NCBI GenBank assembly: GCA_002684055.1
Contig: NYUL01000045.1
Coordinates: 14,365 to 20,214, forward strand
Direction: 5' to 3'
DNA from: Gammaproteobacteria bacterium
Lineage (GTDB): Bacteria; Pseudomonadota; Gammaproteobacteria; Magnimaribacterales; TMED112
DNA: 5,850 nt
Part shown: piece by piece, positions 1 to 4,757 of the stretch
How the letters are laid out: every line of letters begins with the position of its first letter
How positions within the stretch are numbered: position 1 is the first letter of the stretch
The notes under the pieces: model-generated
Databases searched by the model: none
Seen by the model: only the letters and a program-made list of their open reading frames with translations
Told to the model about the DNA's origin: nothing
Position numbers and translations under genes: made by a program

Positions 1-90
1 GAACTAGAGATCATAGAACCTGAACTCTGGCTACGAAACCATCCAAAAAGTGCAGAAAGCCTCGCCGAAGCTATTTTCATGAACATATAA
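1..90 (+). CDS. C-terminal end of an unidentified protein (partial)
   Basis: Frame 1 is open from the window edge to a TAA stop at 88-90 and gives 29 residues, ending in LAEAIFMNI. The other two plus frames are broken by stop codons in this stretch (for example TAG at 3-5 in frame 2), so this is the likely tail of a gene that begins outside the window. The tail has mixed charge with no membrane segment, and it contains the fragment ELWLRNHPKSAESLAEA. I do not recognise the family from so short a piece. The next gene starts 38 bp downstream on the same strand with no obvious terminator between them, so read-through is possible. Confidence 0.6.
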   Translation, partial: ELEIIEPELWLRNHPKSAESLAEAIFMNI

Positions 91-93
91 TTT

Positions 94-122
94 TTGTCAT
101 ATCTCGAAAGGTATGGCAAAAT
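94..122 (+). promoter_or_regulatory. Candidate sigma70-type promoter for the HlyIII-family gene
   Basis: TTGTCA at 94-99 matches five of six bases of the -35 consensus. CAAAAT at 117-122 matches four of six bases of the -10 consensus, and the spacer is 17 bp. Transcription would start about seven bases after the -10, at or next to the ATG at 129, giving a very short or absent leader. The weak -10 and the AT-rich context keep confidence low. Confidence 0.3.
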
Positions 123-128
123 TTATTT

Positions 129-764
129 ATGAAAGAATTGCTTAAAAAACCATTCTTAAGAGGTGCCTTTCACCAAGCAATGTTTTTTATAGCAATTGGT
201 GCTTGTGCTCCTTTAATCGTTAAAAGCAACAACTCATCTGAATATATAGCAACATCAATTTATTCTTGTGCCGTGATGATGATGTTCGGTTTTAGCGCGC
301 TCTACCACAGATTTAATTGGAACCAAATAGAAAAAAGGCAGTTCAGAAAACTTGATCACATTGGAATTTTCTTAATGATTGCCGGAACTTTTACGCCCTT
401 TTGTTTATTGGTGCTGCCTTGGTCATCTGGGCTTATATTGCTAATCCTCATTTGGTCAATTGCACTATTTGGAATTCTTCAGGTTCTTTTTATTCCTGAT
501 CTCAATAGGATATTAAGAGCATTAATTTATATTGGTATGGGCCTAATTGCTTTGCCATATATGTCTGAGATGTTTACGGTTTTTTCAACAGCTAATACTG
601 TTCTGATAATAATTGGTAGTTTTTTATATGTGATTGGAGCTATAGGTTATGGTCTTAAAATTCCTAAACTATCGCCAAGATTTTTTGGATACCATGAAGT
701 TTTTCATTCATTGGTTTCTATTGCAGCCATACTGCACTTCATAGTGATCTACTCAATTATTTAA
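129..764 (+). CDS. trhA: HlyIII/PAQR-family seven-helix membrane protein (TrhA-like)
   Basis: This is a 211-residue integral membrane protein of the hemolysin III / PAQR family, relatives of the adiponectin receptors. All three family signatures are visible: SALYH at 56-60, KLDHIGIFLMIAGTFTPF at 74-91, and FGYHEVFH at 186-193. The conserved metal-site residues of the family are present: S56, H60, D76, H189 and H193. About seven hydrophobic segments can be drawn, roughly at 13-31, 39-58, 78-96, 101-121, 128-146, 155-173 and 190-210. Length is normal for bacterial members. Despite the old name, the E. coli relative (YqfA/TrhA) is linked to membrane energetics and fatty-acid homeostasis rather than proven haemolysis; hydrolase activity on lipids is suspected in PAQR proteins but cannot be shown here. 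ATG 129 is the first usable start, with no GTG or TTG in frame just upstream. GAAAGG at 106-111 lies too far away (17 nt) to act as a ribosome binding site. Confidence 0.95.
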   Translation: MKELLKKPFLRGAFHQAMFFIAIGACAPLIVKSNNSSEYIATSIYSCAVMMMFGFSALYHRFNWNQIEKRQFRKLDHIGIFLMIAGTFTPFCLLVLPWSSGLILLILIWSIALFGILQVLFIPDLNRILRALIYIGMGLIALPYMSEMFTVFSTANTVLIIIGSFLYVIGAIGYGLKIPKLSPRFFGYHEVFHSLVSIAAILHFIVIYSII

Positions 765-797
765 AAACCAAAAAAAGTAACTTAAAAGTTCATTAAG

Positions 798-811
798 ATA
801 GGTGAACCTAT
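798..811. repeat. 14-bp palindrome upstream of the NTF2-fold gene
   Basis: ATAGGT (798-803) and ACCTAT (806-811) form a perfect 6-bp inverted repeat around a GA centre. It lies 36 bp before the ATG at 847 and just upstream of a TATAAT box, roughly where a -35 element would be. It could be an operator for a dimeric regulator or a small hairpin. It has no U-tract directly after it and is too small to be a convincing terminator. Confidence 0.4.
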
Positions 812-822
812 AAATAAAATTT

Positions 823-828
823 TATAAT
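823..828 (+). promoter_or_regulatory. Candidate -10 box (TATAAT) for the NTF2-fold gene
   Basis: A perfect TATAAT lies at 823-828 in the 82-bp gap after the HlyIII-family gene. No good -35 is present at 16-18 bp; the position is occupied by AGGTGA/TAGGTG, part of the palindrome at 798-811, so an activator or a repressor might act here. Predicted initiation near 835 would give a leader of about 12 nt containing the Shine-Dalgarno sequence. Such boxes arise often by chance in AT-rich DNA. Confidence 0.35.
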
Positions 829-835
829 TAAATTT

Positions 836-842
836 TAAGGAG
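836..842 (+). promoter_or_regulatory. Shine-Dalgarno site TAAGGAG
   Basis: TAAGGAG lies four bases before the ATG at 847. It is the only canonical ribosome binding site in front of any gene in this window, and it settles the start of the NTF2-fold protein. Confidence 0.75.
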
Positions 843-846
843 AGTT

Positions 847-1194
847 ATGAGTTGTTCAGAAGATGTAAATAAAGTTGTTGAAATATATGTAGATTCACTA
901 AAGGAATCTAGCTCAGATAAAGTGAAAGAAGCGTTCCACCCTAATGCCAAGGTCGTTGGACATTTGCATGGTGATTTCTTAGAAATGAGTACTGAGGACT
1001 TTGCTAGTTTTGTTGCGGCTCAAGAACCATCAGATGTCGAATATGAAATACTATCAACTGTTGTAGAAGGCTCAACTGCAGCAGTCAAAGTCAGAGACAA
1101 ATATTTAGGCATTACTTTTTTAGATACATTATCGTTGATAAAGATCGACGAGCAGTGGAGCATTTATAACAAACTATTCAACGTTGAAGATTAA
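847..1194 (+). CDS. Small NTF2/SnoaL-fold protein, putative lumazine-binding-like family
   Basis: This is a 115-residue soluble protein with no signal peptide. The pattern is that of the putative lumazine-binding group within the NTF2-like superfamily: an N-terminal helix (EDVNKVVEIYVDSLKE, 5-20), then FHPNAKVVGHLHGDF (30-44), a second helix around STEDFASFV (48-56), and C-terminal beta strands with AAVKVRDKYLGITFLDTLSLIKIDEQW (78-104) and IYNKLF (106-111). Members form a cone-shaped alpha+beta barrel, often dimeric, that binds or converts small hydrophobic molecules. The ligand here is unknown, and the family name is not proof of lumazine binding. The start is well supported by TAAGGAG. It sits between membrane-homeostasis-type genes on the same strand (82 bp after one and 78 bp before the next), so it may be an independent unit. 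No strong terminator is visible after it. Confidence 0.85.
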   Translation: MSCSEDVNKVVEIYVDSLKESSSDKVKEAFHPNAKVVGHLHGDFLEMSTEDFASFVAAQEPSDVEYEILSTVVEGSTAAVKVRDKYLGITFLDTLSLIKIDEQWSIYNKLFNVED

Positions 1195-1201
1195 TTTTTA
1201 T

Positions 1202-1226
1202 AAAAAGTGATTTTTTGCTTAAAAAA
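1202..1226 (+). other. A/T-only stem repeats downstream of the NTF2-fold gene (doubtful terminator)
   Basis: AAAAA(1202-1206)-GTGA-TTTTTT(1211-1216), and then the same T run with AAAAAA at 1221-1226 around GCTT, can form two alternative, mutually exclusive hairpins. Both stems are pure A/T, so neither is a convincing intrinsic terminator. This is nevertheless the only secondary structure in the 78-bp gap. Confidence 0.2.
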
Positions 1227-1238
1227 GTTAAAAATAAT

Positions 1239-1266
1239 TTGAAACACAGGAAAAATATTTTATAGT
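1239..1266 (+). promoter_or_regulatory. Sigma70-type promoter for the SPFH-NfeD pair, predicted leaderless
   Basis: TTGAAA at 1239-1244 (five of six consensus bases) and TATAGT at 1261-1266 (five of six) are separated by 16 bp. Six bases follow the -10, and then the ATG of the SPFH gene begins at 1273, exactly where transcription would be expected to start. No Shine-Dalgarno sequence lies at a working distance from that ATG: the nearest, CAGGA at 1247-1251, ends about 21 nt upstream. A leaderless mRNA is the simplest reading. Confidence 0.5.
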
Positions 1267-1272
1267 TTTTTA

Positions 1273-2184
1273 ATGGACGCATTTTTACAAAATTTAGTGC
1301 CCTTTCTTTTAGCATTCTTAGTTCTTTTTGTTCTTTTTCTTGGAATAAAAGTTGTACCACAATCTAAAGTTTTTATTATTGAAAGATTTGGAAAGTATAT
1401 TAAAACTTTAGAATCTGGTCTTTCATTTATTGTGCCTTTTATAGATTCTGTAGCATTTAAAGTTGATATTCTAGAAAGACAACTTCCAAAATTTGCAATA
1501 TCTGTCATTACCAAAGACAACGTAGAGGTAGGATTGGAATCGACAGTTTTTTTTAGAGTTCTTGAAGCAGATAAGTCAGTTTATAGAATAAGGAATATTG
1601 ATTCTGCAATACAGAATACTGCTATATCAGTAATAAGATCAGCAGCAGGTAAGCTTGAACTTGATGAACTCCAATCAAGTAGAGAATCTATGAATCAAGA
1701 AATAAAAGAAAGACTAGGAAAGGCTTCTGAAGTTTGGGGTGTTGAAGTAACAAGAACAGAGATTCTTGATGTAATTGTTGACGAAAAAACTAAAGATTCA
1801 CAGCGACAACAGTTGAATGCTGAAAGAGAAAGAAGAGCAGTAATAGCAAAAGCTGAAGGAGATAAAAGAGCTGTTGAATTGAACGCTGATGCCCAGCTCT
1901 ATGAAGCAAAAAAAGAAGCAGATGCATTAAAAGTAGGTGCCGATGCAGAGGCATATGCGGTAAAAGTGAAAGCCGATGCTGATGCAGAACAAACCAAACT
2001 TGTCGGAGAAGCAATTAAGAAAAATGGCAAACCAGCTATTGACTTTGAAATTATGAAAAGACAAATTGATGGTTTAGCTAAATTTGCAGAATCAGATCAA
2101 ACGAAAACTCTTGTATTACCAACTGATGTAACTAAAACCCTTGGATCATTGGAAGTATTAATTTCTAGTTCTAAAGATAAATAA
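1273..2184 (+). CDS. qmcA: SPFH/Band 7 (stomatin-prohibitin-flotillin) membrane protein, QmcA-like
   Basis: This 303-residue protein matches the bacterial QmcA/stomatin-like family in length (E. coli QmcA is 305) and layout. One N-terminal membrane segment (about 8-27) is followed by the Band 7 domain beginning GIKVVPQSKVFIIERFGKY (24-42) and continuing through the LESGLSFIVPFID region (46-58), ITKDNVEV (79-86), the AISVIRSAAGKLELDEL region (117-133) and WGVEVTRTEILDV (155-167). Next is an Ala/Glu/Lys-rich coiled coil (about 178-245) and a C-terminal part with TLVLPTD (279-285). Such proteins oligomerise into large rings or cages on the inner membrane and act as scaffolds for lipid microdomains and regulators of membrane proteases. 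The downstream NfeD-type gene starts one base after the stop, the classic partner arrangement (compare E. coli qmcA-ybbJ). HflK/HflC is unlikely: those occur as a tandem pair, and the partner here is NfeD. There is no Shine-Dalgarno sequence before the ATG. Confidence 0.93.
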   Translation: MDAFLQNLVPFLLAFLVLFVLFLGIKVVPQSKVFIIERFGKYIKTLESGLSFIVPFIDSVAFKVDILERQLPKFAISVITKDNVEVGLESTVFFRVLEADKSVYRIRNIDSAIQNTAISVIRSAAGKLELDELQSSRESMNQEIKERLGKASEVWGVEVTRTEILDVIVDEKTKDSQRQQLNAERERRAVIAKAEGDKRAVELNADAQLYEAKKEADALKVGADAEAYAVKVKADADAEQTKLVGEAIKKNGKPAIDFEIMKRQIDGLAKFAESDQTKTLVLPTDVTKTLGSLEVLISSSKDK

Positions 2185-2185
2185 G

Positions 2186-2470
2186 ATGTTTGAATATTTT
2201 TTAATTTCTGACTTTTGGATTATTTTAGGCTTGATTCTATGTGTTCTTGAACTAGCCAATGGATCTTTAGTATTCTTTTTACCAACAGGCTTATCAAGCT
2301 TTTTTTTAGGCGCGCTATTAAAGCTTCAAGAAAACTCTGTAATACCAGAAATTTTTGATGATTGGTATTACATAATAATAGTATGGTTAATTATTTCCTT
2401 AATGTTTGCATTGCTTTTGAGGAAATATTTCAGAAGAGAAAGCACAGAGGATGATATTAATAAGTACTAG
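2186..2470 (+). CDS. Short NfeD-type membrane protein lacking the OB-fold domain
   Basis: This is a 94-residue protein with three hydrophobic segments (about 9-24, 27-45 and 60-79). The early IILGLILCVLELANG region (12-26), with Glu22 and the following Gly26, resembles the membrane part of short NfeD proteins such as E. coli YbbJ. The chain ends in a basic patch (RKYFRR, 79-84) and an acidic tail (ESTEDDINKY). Family members usually run to about 140-150 residues with a C-terminal soluble OB-fold beta barrel; that domain is missing here. The next 166 bp contain no frame that restores it, so a simple frameshift does not explain the loss. The gene begins one base after the SPFH stop (TAAGATG), implying translational coupling, and it probably anchors or assists the SPFH assembly. 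The assignment rests on gene order plus a moderate membrane-motif match. Confidence 0.75.
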   Translation: MFEYFLISDFWIILGLILCVLELANGSLVFFLPTGLSSFFLGALLKLQENSVIPEIFDDWYYIIIVWLIISLMFALLLRKYFRRESTEDDINKY

Positions 2471-2500
2471 TTATTTGTCTATTGAACTCTCTGACTAATC

Positions 2501-2538
2501 AAAAAAGAAACTAAATCTAGTCAACAACCAGTTCTTTT
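2501..2538 (-). terminator. Weak candidate terminator for the tRNA transcript
   Basis: On the minus strand, AAAAGAAC (plus 2531-2538) can pair with GTTTCTTTT (plus 2503-2511) with one bulge, and the T run continues to 2501. The stem is AT-rich and the loop is about 19 nt, so this is a poor intrinsic terminator. It is the best candidate between the convergent genes. Confidence 0.25.
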
Positions 2539-2552
2539 CAAGATGTGGAGCT

Positions 2553-2567
2553 AGTACAATATGTACT
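2553..2567. repeat. 15-bp palindrome AGTACA-ATA-TGTACT
   Basis: A perfect 6-bp inverted repeat surrounds a 3-base centre. It overlaps the CTAGTAC copy of a longer-range inverted repeat with the end of the nfeD-type gene. It may be a protein binding site or simple hairpin DNA; no function can be assigned. Confidence 0.4.
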
Positions 2568-2580
2568 TGGATGCCCCCAT

Positions 2581-2612
2581 GGTCACCTGCATAGGGTCGC
2601 CATAAGGTCGCC
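2581..2612. repeat. Three GGTCRCC heptamers in a GC-rich island
   Basis: GGTCACC at 2581-2587, GGTCGCC at 2595-2601 and GGTCGCC at 2606-2612 are spaced by 14 and 11 bp. The last two are embedded in similar surroundings (AGGGTCGCCATA and AAGGTCGCCAATA). They lie just beyond the 3' end of the tRNA gene, in DNA much richer in G+C than the rest of the intergenic sequence. Confidence 0.5.
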
Positions 2613-2636
2613 AATAGTAATGGTAGAAGCGGAAAG

Positions 2637-2712
2637 TGGCTCCCCGAACTGGGCTCGAACCAGTGACCCACTGATTAACAGTCAGTTGCTCTACCAACTG
2701 AGCTATCGGGGA
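2637..2712 (-). tRNA. tRNA-Asn (anticodon GTT)
   Basis: The minus strand folds into a complete 76-nt cloverleaf. The acceptor stem TCCCCGA pairs with TCGGGGA, the D stem is GCTC/GAGC, and the anticodon stem is ACTGA/TCAGT with loop CTGTTAA (anticodon GTT, plus 2677-2679). The variable loop is GGGTC, and the T arm is ACTGG-TTCGAGC-CCAGT. The discriminator base is G, as expected for tRNA-Asn, and the 3' CCA is encoded (plus 2637-2639). From the variable loop through the T arm it is nearly identical to E. coli tRNA-Asn. It is transcribed away from uvrB and toward the nfeD-type gene. Confidence 0.98.
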
Positions 2713-2722
2713 ACGAATAGGA

Positions 2723-2728
2723 ATTATA
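2723..2728 (-). promoter_or_regulatory. -10 box of the tRNA-Asn promoter
   Basis: A perfect TATAAT reads on the minus strand at 2728-2723. Initiation about seven bases on, near 2716, leaves a leader of about four bases before the mature tRNA 5' end at 2712, a normal distance for a bacterial tRNA. The -35 is weak: TTTTTA at a 17-bp spacing, or TTGTTT at a 19-bp spacing that overlaps the uvrB start codon region. Confidence 0.55.
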
Positions 2729-2753
2729 TACAACTATTAAGAAATTAAAAACA

Positions 2754-4757
2754 ATGAAAGGCTTTAAAGTAGTTTCAGATTTTGATCCAAAGGGTGATCA
2801 GCCCCAAGCAATTACAAAAATTGCTAAAAATTTAGATGATGGCTTGTTGAATCAGACGCTCTTAGGGGTAACTGGTTCAGGTAAGACTTACACAATTGCA
2901 AAAGTCATTGAAGAGACTCAAAGACCAGCTATTATTATGGCTCCTAACAAAACCTTGGCTGCCCAGCTATATGGAGAGTTTAAAGACTTCTTTCCAGAAA
3001 ACAGGGTGGAGTACTTTATCTCGTACTATGACTATTACCAGCCCGAAGCTTATGTCCCGTCTTCAGATACTTACATAGCCAAAGATGCCAATATCAATGA
3101 ACATATTGAACAAATGAGGCTATCAGCAACAAAAGCCTTAATTGAAGCCAAAGACACTATTGTTGTTTCATCAGTTTCAGCTATTTATGGCTTGGGTGCG
3201 CCGGAGTCGTATTTAAAAATGATCTTAAACTTGAGTAGAGGTGAGGTCATTAATCAGCGAGATATTCTAAGACAGCTGGCCACCATGCAATATTCTCGAA
3301 ACGACTTAGATTTTCAAAGAGGAAATTTTAGAGTCAGAGGAAACAGTATTGATATTTTTCCTGCTGAAGCAGAAAAAGAAGGGGTGAGGATAGAGCTAGA
3401 GTTTGACAAGATATCGTACATATCATTCTTTGATCCTCTTACTGGAACGATTATTAAAGAAGTCCCAAGAGTGAGTATTTTTCCTAAAACCCACTACGTT
3501 ACCCCCCAAGAAACAATCAATGAGGCGCTTGATGATATTAAAGTGGAACTAGATCATAGGCTTGTTGAGTTAAAAGCAAAAAATAAACTGCTTGAAGCTC
3601 AAAGACTTGAAGAAAGAACCAATTACGACTTAGAAATGATGGCTGAACTTGGATATTGCAATGGAGTAGAAAACTATTCTAGATATCTCTCAGGTCGCAA
3701 GCCAGGAGAAGCTCCCCCTTGTTTATTTGATTACATTCCAGAGAATGCCATTGTATTTGTAGATGAATCTCATGTCTCAGTTCCACAAATTGGAGGAATG
3801 TTTAAAGGCGATAGATCTAGAAAAGAAACATTAGTAGATTATGGCTTTAGGCTTCCAAGTGCACTTGATAACAGACCACTTCGTTTTGAGGAATGGGATA
3901 AGCTTGCACCCCAAAGAGTATTTGTTTCCGCTACACCAGGAAAGTGGGAAAAAGAATATAGCGATAACCAAGTAGAATTATTGGTAAGGCCAACTGGATT
4001 AATTGATCCTGAAGTTGAATTAAAGCCTGTAACCTATCAGGTTGAAGATGTTCTGGAGCAAGCCAATAAAACAACTGCAAAAGGTTTTAGAACTCTAATT
4101 ACTACTTTGACTAAAAAGATGTCTGAGGATTTAACTGAATACCTTAACGAAAAAGGTTTAAAAGTACGCTACATGCATTCAGATATTGATACAGTTGAGC
4201 GGGTTGAAATTCTTAGAGACTTAAGGTTAGGTGTGTTTGATGTCTTAGTAGGTATCAATTTATTAAGGGAAGGGCTGGATCTACCAGAAGTTGGTCTGGT
4301 TGCTATTCTCGATGCAGATAAAGAAGGTTTTTTAAGATCAGAGGGCTCGTTAATTCAAACTATTGGAAGAGCAGCTCGAAATTTAGAGGGCAAAGCAATC
4401 TTATATACCGATAAAATGACAGGCTCAATTGAAAGAGCATTAGGTGAGACTGACAGAAGAAGAGAGATTCAGAGGGCCTATAATAAGAAACATAAGATTA
4501 TCCCAAAAACAGCTACCTCAAAAATTAAAGATGTAATGGAAGGTGCGAGATCACTTAAAAAAGAAAAAAATAAGACCAACGAACCCTCTGAACTATATGA
4601 TGTATCAAAAGTTAATTACCATAACATTGGCAAGGAAATTAAAAAGCTTGAGAAATTAATGAAAACTTCTGCTAAAGATTTAGATTTTGAGCAGGCAGCA
4701 AAATACAGAGATTTAATCAAAGAACTTAAAGATAAAGTTTTAATCAATAAAACATGA
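2754..4757 (+). CDS. uvrB: UvrABC excision nuclease subunit B
   Basis: This is a complete 667-residue UvrB (E. coli has 673), the DNA-damage verifying subunit of nucleotide excision repair. It is loaded by UvrA, clamps one strand with its beta-hairpin, and recruits UvrC. Visible in order are the Walker A motif GVTGSGKT (38-45, Lys44), the aromatic beta-hairpin region YYDYYQPEAYVPSSDTYI (91-108), the helicase motif II DESH (337-340), SATP (392-395), motif V GINLLREGLDLPEV (500-513), motif VI QTIGRAARN (535-543), and the C-terminal UVR domain (about 624-660) that contacts UvrC. All expected catalytic residues are present. There is no Shine-Dalgarno sequence before ATG 2754; the preceding bases are AAAAAC. 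The start is 41 bp from the divergent tRNA-Asn, and no LexA-type operator is visible in that spacer, so SOS control is not supported. Its stop overlaps the purL start. Confidence 0.99.
   Translation: MKGFKVVSDFDPKGDQPQAITKIAKNLDDGLLNQTLLGVTGSGKTYTIAKVIEETQRPAIIMAPNKTLAAQLYGEFKDFFPENRVEYFISYYDYYQPEAYVPSSDTYIAKDANINEHIEQMRLSATKALIEAKDTIVVSSVSAIYGLGAPESYLKMILNLSRGEVINQRDILRQLATMQYSRNDLDFQRGNFRVRGNSIDIFPAEAEKEGVRIELEFDKISYISFFDPLTGTIIKEVPRVSIFPKTHYVTPQETINEALDDIKVELDHRLVELKAKNKLLEAQRLEERTNYDLEMMAELGYCNGVENYSRYLSGRKPGEAPPCLFDYIPENAIVFVDESHVSVPQIGGMFKGDRSRKETLVDYGFRLPSALDNRPLRFEEWDKLAPQRVFVSATPGKWEKEYSDNQVELLVRPTGLIDPEVELKPVTYQVEDVLEQANKTTAKGFRTLITTLTKKMSEDLTEYLNEKGLKVRYMHSDIDTVERVEILRDLRLGVFDVLVGINLLREGLDLPEVGLVAILDADKEGFLRSEGSLIQTIGRAARNLEGKAILYTDKMTGSIERALGETDRRREIQRAYNKKHKIIPKTATSKIKDVMEGARSLKKEKNKTNEPSELYDVSKVNYHNIGKEIKKLEKLMKTSAKDLDFEQAAKYRDLIKELKDKVLINKT

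Larger units (their letters stand above)
2471..2636. other. Non-coding gap between convergent nfeD-type gene and tRNA-Asn
   Basis: No convincing gene is present. The left part is AT-rich and the right part (2570-2612) is a GC-rich island of about 63% G+C. Short structures seen are GTACTAG (2464-2470) inverted as CTAGTAC (2551-2557), the palindrome at 2553-2567, and three GGTCRCC heptamers. Both flanking genes transcribe into this gap, so it should contain terminators for both strands. Confidence 0.6.

Noticed and set aside
113..145. An 11-codon frame (MAKFIYERIA and stop) overlapping the start of the HlyIII-family gene, considered as a leader peptide.
   Set aside because: GAAAGG ends one base before its ATG, too close to serve as a ribosome binding site, and such short frames are expected by chance.
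1178..1520. Two overlapping minus-strand open frames across the start of the QmcA-like gene.
   Set aside because: They are antisense to a clear SPFH coding region, are lysine/leucine-rich low-complexity translations, and have no ribosome binding site.
1880..1990. Repeated GCxGATGCx units in the SPFH gene, considered as a DNA tandem repeat.
   Set aside because: They encode Ala-Asp-Ala steps of the coiled coil with varied codons, so they reflect protein composition rather than a DNA repeat.
1790..2014. A minus-strand frame rich in Leu and His within the SPFH gene.
   Set aside because: It is the antisense shadow of the Ala/Glu/Lys-rich coiled coil.
2671..2685. CTG-N9-CAG near uvrB, considered as a LexA/SOS box.
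   Set aside because: The two halves are the anticodon stem of tRNA-Asn, and the spacing is one base short of the LexA consensus.
2551..2733. A 60-codon minus-strand open frame containing PIAQLVEQLTVNQWVTGSSPV.
   Set aside because: It is the sense-strand translation of the same tRNA, another common annotation artefact.
2545..2748. A 67-codon plus-strand open frame containing SPNWARTSDPLINSQLLYQLSYRG.
   Set aside because: This peptide is the antisense translation of the tRNA-Asn gene, a familiar false protein in databases; the frame has no other support.
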